Source of the DNA: Desulfobulbus sp.
GTDB lineage: Bacteria; Desulfobacterota; Desulfobulbia; Desulfobulbales; Desulfobulbaceae
NCBI GenBank assembly: GCA_031280615.1
Contig: JAITGO010000013.1
Location: 1-64,000 of the forward strand
DNA: 64,000 nucleotides
Reading direction: 5' to 3'
Each line of letters begins with the position of its first letter. Within the stretch, counting starts at the first letter, position 1. This document shows positions 1 through 8,306 of this stretch, piece by piece. The notes under the pieces were generated by a model. It searched no databases. It was given only the letters and a program-made list of their open reading frames with translations, and was not told the origin of the DNA. A program made the translations under genes and the position numbers.

Positions 1-858
1 ATCGCCAGCTACAGCTACGACAGCCAGCATCGGCGGATCGGCAAGACCGTGGCCGGGCAGACCATCCACTATCGCTACGACCTGAACAGCCAACTGATTG
101 CCGAGACCCCGATCCGGGACTATTTTTATCTCGACAACCAGCCCCTGGCAGTCCAGGAATACCAAACCAATCCCGGTCTCTATTACTTCATCAACGATCA
201 TCTGGGCACGCCCCAGCAGCTGATCGCCCCCACCGGCACTGTGGTCTGGCAGGCGGCCTATCTGCCCTATGGCGAGGCCAAGGTCCAGGTCAACACCGTC
301 ACCAACAACCTCCGCTTCCCCGGCCAGTACTTTGACGCCGAGACCGGATTGCATTATAACTGGCACCGGTTCTACGATCCCGTTACCGGCCGCTATATCT
401 CCGCCGATCCCATCGGGTTGGAGGGTGGATTGAATCTGTATGCCTATGTCGATGGCAATCCGGTGAATTGGAGCGATCCGAAGGGGTTGGCAATTCCTCT
501 CACTATTCCACCTCCGCCAGCTGTCGGAGGAAATGGAATAATCACCATCACCCCAGGGCAGTGGCAAAATTTTAAAGATGACTGGAATCGATTTAAGAAT
601 TGGGTGATGAATGAAGGGGATAATGAAAGCGCAAAACGACCGCCTGGTGGATCGAAACCAATTGATCAAACCCCTTGGTCAGGGAATCATAAAGAGATAA
701 AAAATAGTATCGGGCTTAAACCTACTGATAATGTTAAGATAAGCCCAGATGGTCATGTATGGGTTGAAAATTCTGATGGTTCATGGACTGATCATGGGGA
801 AGATGGTGATTATACAGGTTCTGGAGAAGCAGATGGAAGACGTGGAAAAGATCGATAA
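1..858 (+). CDS. Rhs-family polymorphic toxin, 3' part (5' end outside window)
   Basis: The frame is open from base 1, so the gene starts upstream of the window; 285 residues are visible. Residues about 40-163 are the Rhs repeat-associated core: NDHLGTP, FPGQYFDAETGLHYNWHRFY, DPVTGRYISADPIGL and the closing DPKGL that separates the conserved shell from the variable tip. Residues 164-285 are the tip, AT-richer than the core and ending in GSGEADGRRGKDR, with a Trp/His/Gly-rich stretch (PWSGNHKEIK, DGHVWVENSDGSW). In this family the Rhs shell encloses and delivers the C-terminal toxin. I do not recognise the tip fold with certainty; a small nuclease is possible. The 3' end overlaps the next gene by 26 bases. 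Confidence 0.93.
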   Translation: MASYSYDSQHRRIGKTVAGQTIHYRYDLNSQLIAETPIRDYFYLDNQPLAVQEYQTNPGLYYFINDHLGTPQQLIAPTGTVVWQAAYLPYGEAKVQVNTVTNNLRFPGQYFDAETGLHYNWHRFYDPVTGRYISADPIGLEGGLNLYAYVDGNPVNWSDPKGLAIPLTIPPPPAVGGNGIITITPGQWQNFKDDWNRFKNWVMNEGDNESAKRPPGGSKPIDQTPWSGNHKEIKNSIGLKPTDNVKISPDGHVWVENSDGSWTDHGEDGDYTGSGEADGRRGKDR

Positions 859-1321
859 TGTAGATAACAATAACGCTGTCCTTGGATATGGATGCATGTC
901 GATAAGGTTGAGACATCCAAGTTGTGATCTATCGAATTTTTCATCGTTACTTTCCATGCGATGCTTTCGGGTATGGGTTGCTGGATCTCAACGTGAAACC
1001 CCTGCTGGAAAAAAACTTCTCGATGTATACAAAGAAAGCTATTGGTGCTCAGAGTCAATCAGATTTTCTGAAAAAAAAGGGTTTAGCTTGGATCTTAAAA
1101 ATATTATAAATCGACTGAAAAATATAGAAAATGAAATAAAATTTATCAAATCAACAGGTGGAGACGTTGAGATATACGTTAATTTTCTTGGATCAGTTGA
1201 CAATGGCGACACGATTGATTCGTCAACATTGAAAACTATTGGAGAATTAGGTGTTAATCTGTCGTTAGAAGTTTTTCCTAAAATAACCGGACTACAACCT
1301 CCTCCTGTTGAGGGCAGGTGA
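833..1321 (+). CDS. DUF4279-like immunity protein
   Basis: 162 residues. The layout fits DUF4279 proteins: an N-terminal beta strand (GCMSIRLRHPSCD), a Trp-containing strand near SYWCSESIRFSE, a helix with ENEIKFIKSTGGD, and the strand pairs VEIYVNFLGS and LGVNLSLEVFP near the C-terminus. DUF4279 proteins are known immunity proteins of polymorphic toxins. I chose the ATG at 833 because GGAG lies 7 bases upstream and it sits inside the end of the Rhs gene, which implies translational coupling. The frame is open further upstream (to 749), but that part would overlap the toxin tip. It presumably neutralises the adjacent Rhs tip; that is inferred from position. Confidence 0.75.
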   Translation: MEDVEKIDNVDNNNAVLGYGCMSIRLRHPSCDLSNFSSLLSMRCFRVWVAGSQRETPAGKKLLDVYKESYWCSESIRFSEKKGFSLDLKNIINRLKNIENEIKFIKSTGGDVEIYVNFLGSVDNGDTIDSSTLKTIGELGVNLSLEVFPKITGLQPPPVEGR

Positions 1322-1656
1322 GTCCATATACATATTGGTACGGCTTTGCCGATGGTGACGATGATTTGTATCGAAATTACAGGAATATGAGCGATGCCAA
1401 TACAATCGGATCAGATAAATATTTTCATTGCATGGGGCATTGCCAAGCAGCAAAACGTGGACTCGGCGGTAGAGATGCATCTGAATTAATTGGTGAAGAT
1501 CGTGAACTCACCGATGGACACCTCAAAGGTGATTCCCGATCTGATTGTGATGCAGACAGAAAAGCTAATGCGCAAGGAAGAGACAGCAATTCCAATATAT
1601 CGTGTAGTCAATCTTGCAGTTCATTGCGCCCCAGAAAACTGGCCCCGAGGTATTAA
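1318..1656 (+). CDS. Serum amyloid A-like small protein
   Basis: 112 residues. Residues 27-51 contain IGSDKYFH and AAKRGLGG, nearly the same as the IGSDKYFHARGN and AAKRGPGG blocks of vertebrate serum amyloid A as I remember it. The preceding LYRNYRNMSDAN matches the amyloid A segment WRAYSDMREAN, DADRKANAQGR resembles its LADQAANEWGR, and both end in RP..L...Y. Five cysteines (38, 42, 77, 96, 100), including two CxxxC pairs, are additional. The start is GTG 1318, overlapping the immunity stop as GTGA, with GAGG just upstream. No signal peptide is seen. Its place between an immunity gene and a small membrane peptide suggests a second, orphan toxin tip, but a toxic activity is only inferred. 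Confidence 0.72.
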   Translation: MSPYTYWYGFADGDDDLYRNYRNMSDANTIGSDKYFHCMGHCQAAKRGLGGRDASELIGEDRELTDGHLKGDSRSDCDADRKANAQGRDSNSNISCSQSCSSLRPRKLAPRY

Positions 1657-1658
1657 TC

Positions 1659-1808
1659 ATGGGTAAAAAGAAAAAAATCTCTTTGATTATTACATTGGTA
1701 TTATTGGTTATTTTTTTGTTTTGGATGAAGGGCTGTATAAGTATCGACAAGTGTCTAGATAATGGTGGTCGCTGGAACTACGAGAAAGGTGTTTGTGAAA
1801 CCAGATAA
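1659..1808 (+). CDS. Small single-pass membrane protein, possible immunity partner
   Basis: 49 residues: a lysine-rich start (MGKKKK), one hydrophobic helix (about residues 7-23), then a short tail CISIDKCLDNGGRWNYEKG with three cysteines in total. It starts 2 bases after the amyloid A-like gene and its GAGG ribosome site lies inside that gene's end, so the two are probably translated together. Position and membrane anchoring suggest an immunity or inhibitor peptide for the preceding protein. The cysteine after the helix could also be read as a poor lipobox. I know of no firm family name. Confidence 0.6.
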   Translation: MGKKKKISLIITLVLLVIFLFWMKGCISIDKCLDNGGRWNYEKGVCETR

Positions 1809-1944
1809 GGCAGCGTCATCTTGGTCCAAATCTTTGATCAGCGCTATAAAACCAACCAGATCCAGGCCGGCACGCTTGATCTGCAGTATACCCACGATGC
1901 GGCCGGCCGGGTGACCGGGGTTTCCGGCAACCTTCACCTATGTC
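1809..1944 (+). pseudogene. Rhs repeat fragment (remnant)
   Basis: In the frame directly following the 49-residue gene the translation reads like an Rhs/YD repeat (IFDQRYKTNQIQAGTLDL, then YTHDAAGRVTGVSGN) before losing resemblance around 1945. There is no start codon context of its own and no core domain. It is GC-rich like the Rhs core, unlike the AT-rich tips before it. This is best read as a leftover piece of an older Rhs copy, as expected when new tip cassettes recombine into an rhs locus. Confidence 0.6.
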
Positions 1945-2526
1945 TGGGATACGCTCAACAACCCGTTGAAAAACACGAAACCATCGCAACTGAGCCACTA
2001 CAGATAGAGCATCTTCGAGAGCAGTTTTCTATATGCAGTGCAGTGAAAGCAGACGAAAATCTTTTTTCAACGGCTGTTACGCTCAAAAGGATCAAGTGAC
2101 GTGCATAACTGTCGGATGCTCCCTTACCAAAGTATCTCTCCGCGCCGCCAGGGACCGAATGCATCATTGCCGGCCGGGCTATTCAGCAAACAGGGCCATA
2201 TGCTTGGCCCACCGACAATCCCCATGTGCACGGAGTGTATAGGAGAGGAGATCATGTCTCCAACTGCGGCGAAGTCACCACTGCCAACAGCATGACGCAA
2301 TATGTTCGGCCATGCCCGAAAAATCCTATGATAACGCCCAGTAACCTGGACCTCCCACCTGCCCGTAAATGCCCTGTTATCCCTTCTGGCAAAAATTTGT
2401 TTTGCTAATTTCCAAGGGGTGCTTTACGTTAGCGCACCCCTCTTGTGTTCTCCCTAAAGCTTGATCGATCCGGCTCTGGGCGCTTCGTCCAATGCCATCA
2501 ACTCAACTTTTGCCAGGAGATCCGCC
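1945..2526. other. Intergenic stretch after the Rhs island
   Basis: No convincing gene. Short open frames exist on both strands, but none shows a recognisable domain or a good start. The Shine-Dalgarno AGGAG of icmF lies at 2515-2519. The sequence is probably decayed mobile or rhs DNA. Confidence 0.5.
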
Positions 2527-5500
2527 ATGTCCCACCTTCCAGCCGGCCAGCAAGCGCATTACCAACCCGCTCGCAAGGTCCGTTTCATCACCGCGGCCTC
2601 GTTGTTCGACGGCCACGACGCCACCATCAACATCATGCGTCGCATCCTCCAATCCACCGGCGTGGAAGTCATTCACCTCGGCCATAACCGTTCGGTCCAG
2701 GAAATCGTCACCGCCGCTCTGCAGGAAGATGCGCACGGCATCGCGGTTACGTCCTACCAGGGCGGCCATGTCGAATTCTTCAAATACATGATCGATTTAC
2801 TTAAGCAAGGCGGTGGCGAGAACATCAAGGTGTTCGGCGGCGGCGGCGGGGTCATCGTGCCGGAGGAGATCAACGAACTGCACGCCTACGGGGTGAGCCG
2901 GGTCTACACCCCTGAGGATGGCCAAAAAATGGGCCTGCAAGGCATGATCGACGAGGTGGTCGAACAGGCCGATATCGATCTCCCCCCGCTGCCGATGGAC
3001 GAAGAGGCATTGCTCGCCCAACTTGCCGGCGGCGACCGGCGGATGCTCGCCCGCATCATCACCGTATTGGAAAACGGGGAGGCGCCGGCAACGCTCGTCC
3101 AGGCGATCCGCGACCGCGCGTCCAGCCGCAAGACCCCGGTCTTGGGCATCACCGGTACCGGTGGCGCGGGAAAATCATCGCTCACCGACGAGTTGGTCCG
3201 CCGCTTCCGCCTCGATCAGGACGACCGCCTCAAGCTGGCGATCATCAGCATCGATCCCTCGCGCAAACGCACCGGCGGTGCGCTCCTGGGCGACCGGATC
3301 CGCATGAATGCCATCGAACACGAGCATATCTACATGCGCTCGCTGGCCACCCGCGAGACCGGCTCCGAAATTTCAGTGGCCCTGCCCGAGGTGATCGCCG
3401 CCTGTAAACTCGCCGGTTTCGACCTGATCGTGGTCGAAACCTCCGGTATCGGCCAGGGCAATGCCGCCATCGTGCCGCACGTCGATGTCTCGCTCTACGT
3501 CATGACTCCGGAATTCGGCGCCGCCTCGCAGCTGGAAAAAATCGACATGCTCGATTTCGCCCATTTCGTGGCGATCAACAAGTTCGACCGCAGCGGCGCC
3601 GAGGACGCCCTGCGCGACGTACGCAAGCAATATCAACGCAATCACGAGGCATTCGCCACCCCGCCGGAGCAGATGCCGGTCTTTCCCACCATTGCCGCCC
3701 GTTTCAACGACGAAGGCGTCACCGCCCTCTACCAGGCCATGCTGCCCGCCCTGAAAGAGCTGGGCCTGACCTTGGAACCGGGCCGTTTGCCCAAGACCGC
3801 CGCACCCGCAGGGCCGAGCAACCGGGCCATCGTGCCGCCCGAACGGACCCGCTACCTGGCCGAGATCGCCGACTGCGTGCGCGGCTACCACGCCCGCGTC
3901 GACAACCAGGCGAACAAGGCGCGCGAACGCCAGGCCCTGGGCATGGCCAAGGATATGTTTGGCATCTGCGGTAAGCCGGTGACCAGCTTCGATCAACTGC
4001 TCGCCGCCAAGGAGGACGAACTCGATCCGCAATCGAAAAAGCTGCTCGGCACCTGGCCGGAATTGGTGCGCCAATATTCTGGTGACGAGCACGTGGTCAC
4101 CATTCGCGACAAGGAAATCCGCACCAAACTGACCCGGACCTCGCTCTCCGGTTCCACCATCCGCAAGGTCTACCTGCCCCGGTACAAGGACGAGGGCGAA
4201 ATCCTCCGTTTCCTGATGCGGGAAAACGTGCCCGGCCTGTTCCCGTTCACCGCCGGCGTCTTTCCCTTCAAGCGGGAAAACGAGGATCCGACCCGGATGT
4301 TCGCCGGCGAAGGCGATGCCTTCCGCACCAACCGGCGATTCAAGCAGGTCAGCGAGGGCATGCCGGCCATCCGCCTTTCCACCGCCTTCGACTCGGCCAC
4401 CCTATACGGCTGCGATCCGGACGAACGGCCGGACATCTACGGCAAGATCGGCAATTCGGGCGTATCCATCGCCACTCTGGACGACATGAAGGTGCTCTAC
4501 GGCGGCTTTGACCTCTGCGCTCCCTCGACCTCGGTCTCGATGACCATCAACGGCCCGGCGCCGATCATCCTGGCCTGCTTCTTCAACACCGCCCTCGACC
4601 AGCAGATCGACCGGTTCGCGGCCGACAACGGTCGCCAGCCGGACGACAAAGAGCGGCAGACCATCCGCGACCGGGTTTTCTCCACGGTGCGCGGCACGGT
4701 CCAGGCCGACATCCTCAAGGAGGACCAAGGCCAGAACACCTGCATCTTCTCCACCGAGTTCGCGCTGAAGATGATGGGCGACATCCAGGAGTATTTCGTC
4801 CGTCACCAGGTGCGCAACTTCTACTCGGTGTCGATCTCCGGCTACCACATCGCCGAGGCCGGCGCCAACCCGATCTCGCAGCTGGCCTTCACCCTGGCCA
4901 ACGGCTTCACCTATGTCGAGGCCTACCTGGCCCGGGGCATGCACATCGACGATTTCGCCCCCAACTTGAGCTTCTTCTTTTCCAACGGCATGGAGCCCGA
5001 ATATTCGGTGATCGGCCGGGTGGCCCGCCGCATCTGGGCCGTGGCCATGAAGCACAAATACGGCGGCAACGAGCGCTCGCAGAAGCTCAAATACCACATC
5101 CAGACCTCCGGCCGCACCCTGCACGCCCAGGAGATGGCCTTCAACGATATCCGCACCACCCTCCAGGCGCTGATCGCCATCTACGACAACTGCAACAGCC
5201 TGCACACCAATGCCTACGACGAGGCGATCACCACCCCCACCGAGGAATCGGTGCGGCGGGCCATGGCCATCCAGTTGATTATCAACCGCGAATGGGGCCT
5301 GACCATGAACGAAAACCCAAACCAGGGTGCCTTTGTCATCGAGGAATTGACCGATTTGGTCGAAGAGGCGGTGTTGAGGGAATTCGAGGCCATTGCCTCG
5401 CGCGGCGGCGTGCTCGGCGCCATGGAAACCGGCTACCAACGCAGCAAGATCCAGGAGGAATCGCTCTATTACGAACACAAGAAGCACGACGGTTCCTACC

Positions 5501-5787
5501 CGATCATCGGGGTCAACACCTTCCGCAACCCCAAGGGCGAGGTGCCGATCGAAATCGAACTGGCTCGCTCCACCGAGGAGGAAAAACAGTCGCAGATCAG
5601 GCGGCTGCGGGATTTCCAGGCCCGCAACCGCGAGGCCGCGGGCCCCGTGCTCGACCGGCTCAAGCAAACGGTGATCGACAACGGCAATGTTTTTGCCGAG
5701 CTGATCGATGCGGTGCGAGTCTGCTCGCTCGGCCAGATCACCGAGACCCTCTATGAAGTGGGCGGCCAATACCGGCGCTCGATGTAA
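2527..5787 (+). CDS. icmF: Fused isobutyryl-CoA mutase IcmF (B12-dependent)
   Basis: 1086 residues. It interconverts isobutyryl-CoA and n-butyryl-CoA using adenosylcobalamin, and the G-domain acts as chaperone for cofactor loading. Order seen: N-terminal B12-binding domain (about 17-150, cobalamin ligand His in FDGHDATIN near residue 30), MeaB/MeaI-like GTPase in the middle (P-loop GTGGAGKSS near 210, NKFD near 351), then the large mutase barrel ([37 protein letters not shown]). This order and the [16 protein letters not shown] segment are typical of IcmF, not of methylmalonyl-CoA mutase, whose B12 domain is C-terminal. The start is ATG 2527 with AGGAG 7 bases upstream; an in-frame TTG at 2461 lacks support. 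It stands alone, with a hairpin behind it. Confidence 0.95.
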   Translation: MSHLPAGQQAHYQPARKVRFITAASLFDGHDATINIMRRILQSTGVEVIHLGHNRSVQEIVTAALQEDAHGIAVTSYQGGHVEFFKYMIDLLKQGGGENIKVFGGGGGVIVPEEINELHAYGVSRVYTPEDGQKMGLQGMIDEVVEQADIDLPPLPMDEEALLAQLAGGDRRMLARIITVLENGEAPATLVQAIRDRASSRKTPVLGITGTGGAGKSSLTDELVRRFRLDQDDRLKLAIISIDPSRKRTGGALLGDRIRMNAIEHEHIYMRSLATRETGSEISVALPEVIAACKLAGFDLIVVETSGIGQGNAAIVPHVDVSLYVMTPEFGAASQLEKIDMLDFAHFVAINKFDRSGAEDALRDVRKQYQRNHEAFATPPEQMPVFPTIAARFNDEGVTALYQAMLPALKELGLTLEPGRLPKTAAPAGPSNRAIVPPERTRYLAEIADCVRGYHARVDNQANKARERQALGMAKDMFGICGKPVTSFDQLLAAKEDELDPQSKKLLGTWPELVRQYSGDEHVVTIRDKEIRTKLTRTSLSGSTIRKVYLPRYKDEGEILRFLMRENVPGLFPFTAGVFPFKRENEDPTRMFAGEGDAFRTNRRFKQVSEGMPAIRLSTAFDSATLYGCDPDERPDIYGKIGNSGVSIATLDDMKVLYGGFDLCAPSTSVSMTINGPAPIILACFFNTALDQQIDRFAADNGRQPDDKERQTIRDRVFSTVRGTVQADILKEDQGQNTCIFSTEFALKMMGDIQEYFVRHQVRNFYSVSISGYHIAEAGANPISQLAFTLANGFTYVEAYLARGMHIDDFAPNLSFFFSNGMEPEYSVIGRVARRIWAVAMKHKYGGNERSQKLKYHIQTSGRTLHAQEMAFNDIRTTLQALIAIYDNCNSLHTNAYDEAITTPTEESVRRAMAIQLIINREWGLTMNENPNQGAFVIEELTDLVEEAVLREFEAIASRGGVLGAMETGYQRSKIQEESLYYEHKKHDGSYPIIGVNTFRNPKGEVPIEIELARSTEEEKQSQIRRLRDFQARNREAAGPVLDRLKQTVIDNGNVFAELIDAVRVCSLGQITETLYEVGGQYRRSM

Positions 5788-5835
5788 CCGCGCGCTAGCG
5801 GTGCCGGTCAAACCAAACCGGCTGGTTTCGGCGTT

Positions 5836-5869
5836 CGCATTCCGCCCTGGAGATCCGGGGCGGAATGCG
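5836..5869. terminator. Strong hairpin after icmF
   Basis: 5836-5850 and 5855-5869 can pair over 15 positions (one T-G wobble) around a 4-base AGAT loop; the outer 12 pairs are perfect. No T-run follows on either strand, so this is either a factor-assisted terminator or an mRNA 3'-end stabiliser for icmF. Confidence 0.6.
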
Positions 5870-5970
5870 GACCGGCCGCTGCCCGAACAAGCTGCCGTGT
5901 TCCCTTCCCTCTCCTTTTCCCGGCTCGGCTTTATTTACCGAGCGCTCTGGTTTCCTTCCAGTTTTCTGAC

Positions 5971-5976
5971 TATAAT
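5971..5976 (+). promoter_or_regulatory. Candidate -10 box (TATAAT) just before the EIIC-EAL gene
   Basis: A perfect TATAAT lies 9 bases before the ATG at 5986. If used, the transcript would start at or within a few bases of the start codon, giving an almost leaderless message; there is also no clear Shine-Dalgarno. No good -35 box is visible, so chance cannot be excluded. Confidence 0.35.
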
Positions 5977-5985
5977 CGTCTCGTC

Positions 5986-8196
5986 ATGATCAACGAGACC
6001 CTCCCGAACGCAGATAACAAACCCGCGATGTACGCCTGGGCGGAACGCTTGGCCAACCTGCCGTTTTTCCTTGCCGTGCAGCGAAGCCTTGCCGTGACCT
6101 TGCCCTTGATCATGATCGGCGCCCTGGCGCTCCTGGTCAGGGATTTCCCCCTGCAATCCGTCCAAAATACCATGGACCGGGTTCTCGATCCGAGCTGGCG
6201 GCAGATCTGCGACAATCTGATCGCCGGTTCCTTCGGCATCACCGCCCTGGTCGTTGTGTGCGCCTTCAGCAGCATCATGACCACCCTGGCGAACCAGCGC
6301 GATCCCCTGCCCACGGTCAGCCCGATCATGGCCGCCATCGTATCGCTGTCGTGTTTCTTCATTGTCAGCGCACCCGCGGAAACAGGCTCTTGGCCGGTTC
6401 TTTTCTCCCTGGGTCAAGGGTTGTTGATCGCCTTGGCCGTGGCGATTGCCTCCACCCTGCTTTATCTGCGGCTCAGCCGGATCTCCGCCTTGCGGCTTTC
6501 CCTGGGGGCGGCAGGACACGACCCGACGATCAGCGACGTGCTCACCGTCCTGCCCGCCGGCATGGTCACCATGTGCATCTTTGCCCTGGCCCGTTTTCTG
6601 TTCGTGCCCCGAGGCGCGGACCTGCACGACCAACTACATCACCTGCTCGCCCTGCCGTCGTTTTCAAGCGCCTGGGACCATCTCGCCACCGGGCTCGTTT
6701 ACACGGCGCTTTCCCAGCTTTCCTGGTTTTTCGGCCTGCACGGGCCCAACATCCTCTTCTCGGTCGAGGAAGATATCCTGGCGCCGGCCGCCATGGCCAA
6801 CGCCGCCGCCTTTGCCAACGGCCTGCCCCCGGCCCACATTTTCACCAAGGCCTTTTTCGATGCCTTCATCAACATGGGCGGGGCGGGTTGCACCCTCTGC
6901 CTCATCCTGGCGGTCTTCCTTCGCGGCAAGGACGCAGGCAACCGCAAGCTCTGCCTGTTCGCCCTGGTTCCGGGCCTGTTCAACGTCAACGAACCGCTGT
7001 TGTTCGGCCTCCCCCTGGTATTCAACCCCGTCTATTTGATTCCTTTTCTCCTGGTCCCGCTCATCCAGACCATCACCGCCTACCTGGCCACGGCTTTCGA
7101 TCTTCTGCCCCGTACCGTCGCCACCGCCTCCTGGACCACCCCGGCCCTGCTCAGCGGCTTCATCGCTACCGGCTCGTTGGCCGGCACCTGCATGCAACTC
7201 GTCAATCTGGCGATCGGCACCGCCATCTACATTCCTTTTGTCCGGATCGGGGATCGGCTGCTGGAGGATCGGGGCCAACACATGCTGACGGTCTTGTTGC
7301 GGGCCGCCGAAAGCCGTACCACCGGGCCGCAAGGGCGCAGATGCCTCGACCTGCCGGGCGATGCCGGCCGCCTGGCCAAACTGCTTGCCGAGGACTTGAA
7401 GGGGGTCCTGGACCGCGACGATCAGCTCTTTGTCGTCTATCAGCCGCAGGTCGAGGCGCTCAGCAACCGGATACGCGGAGTTGAGGCGCTGCTGCGCTGG
7501 CGGCACCCGGTTTTCGGCTTCATTCCGCCGCCGCTGATCATCGCCTTGGCCGAGGACACGGACGGAATCGGCTGGCTCGGCCGCTTTGTCCTCCGGGAGG
7601 CCTGCAACCAGCGCGCCGCTTGGAAGGGACTGGTGGCCGACGATTTGGTCATGTCGATCAACGTCACTCCTCGGCAAATCCTCGCCCCCTACTTTGACCT
7701 TGATCTGATCGCGGCCCTGCAGGATGCGGGCATGCCGCCGTCGCAGCTAGAAGTGGAAATCACCGAATCGACCATATTCGAACCCGATGCCGCCTCCCTG
7801 GACATGCTCGGCCGGCTGCGGCTGAGCGGGGTGCAGGTGGCCATCGACGATTTTGGCATGGGACACACCTCGCTCAGGTATCTCCGTGGGTTTCCCATAG
7901 ATACGGTCAAGCTCGACCGTTCCTTGACCCAGGTCGGCAACGGCGAGGTCAACGAACCCATTGTCCTGTCGATCGTCGAGCTCAGCCGCGCCCTGGGATT
8001 CAGGACCGTGGTCGAGGGAATTGAAAACCTGGAGCAGTTGGACCACTTCCTGCGCATCGGCTGCCACTTCTTCCAGGGCTATCTGTTCTGCCGGCCTGTG
8101 TCCGGCGAGGACTGCCTGCAATACATCCGCCGGCATAGCGACGGCTTGGCCGCTTCTTCCTCCCATTTTTCCGCCAGGAAACAACCGGGGCATTGA
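5986..8196 (+). CDS. PTS EIIC-like membrane domain fused to an EAL domain
   Basis: 736 residues. The first about 420 form a polytopic membrane domain like the lactose/cellobiose EIIC family of sugar permeases, with the motifs FFGLHGPNILFSV, the conserved LFNVNEPLLFGLPLVFNP loop and PFLLVPLIQ. Residues about 480-720 are an EAL domain: EALLRWRHP (Glu500), MSINVTPRQI, EITES, DDFGMGHTS (Asp621/622), KLDRS and VVEGIE, so the metal-binding residues for c-di-GMP hydrolysis look intact. No EIIA or EIIB domain or gene is nearby, so sugar phosphorylation is doubtful; the EIIC part may serve as a membrane sensor or binding module that controls c-di-GMP breakdown. Confidence 0.88.
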   Translation: MINETLPNADNKPAMYAWAERLANLPFFLAVQRSLAVTLPLIMIGALALLVRDFPLQSVQNTMDRVLDPSWRQICDNLIAGSFGITALVVVCAFSSIMTTLANQRDPLPTVSPIMAAIVSLSCFFIVSAPAETGSWPVLFSLGQGLLIALAVAIASTLLYLRLSRISALRLSLGAAGHDPTISDVLTVLPAGMVTMCIFALARFLFVPRGADLHDQLHHLLALPSFSSAWDHLATGLVYTALSQLSWFFGLHGPNILFSVEEDILAPAAMANAAAFANGLPPAHIFTKAFFDAFINMGGAGCTLCLILAVFLRGKDAGNRKLCLFALVPGLFNVNEPLLFGLPLVFNPVYLIPFLLVPLIQTITAYLATAFDLLPRTVATASWTTPALLSGFIATGSLAGTCMQLVNLAIGTAIYIPFVRIGDRLLEDRGQHMLTVLLRAAESRTTGPQGRRCLDLPGDAGRLAKLLAEDLKGVLDRDDQLFVVYQPQVEALSNRIRGVEALLRWRHPVFGFIPPPLIIALAEDTDGIGWLGRFVLREACNQRAAWKGLVADDLVMSINVTPRQILAPYFDLDLIAALQDAGMPPSQLEVEITESTIFEPDAASLDMLGRLRLSGVQVAIDDFGMGHTSLRYLRGFPIDTVKLDRSLTQVGNGEVNEPIVLSIVELSRALGFRTVVEGIENLEQLDHFLRIGCHFFQGYLFCRPVSGEDCLQYIRRHSDGLAASSSHFSARKQPGH

Positions 8197-8199
8197 CTC

Positions 8200-8232
8200 C
8201 AAATAAAAAGCCCCTGACAACGGTCAGGGGCT
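8200..8232 (-). terminator. Terminator for the D-lactate dehydrogenase gene
   Basis: 8209-8218 and 8223-8232 form a perfect 10-bp stem (AGCCCCTGAC) with a 4-base loop. On the minus strand it is followed by TTTTTATTT, so it terminates the leftward dld transcript; it may also affect the converging EAL gene. Confidence 0.85.
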
Positions 8233-8306
8233 CTGCTCAAAAACGAACGACTTTTTTTCCTCAAGAAACCACGACTTCGGGAATCGCGGCGCGCCCTTGC
8301 CTTGCG

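Noticed and set aside
749..832. N-terminal extension of the DUF4279 gene in the same frame
   Set aside because: It overlaps the toxin tip, has no ribosome site, and the extra residues do not resemble the family; ATG 833 is better.
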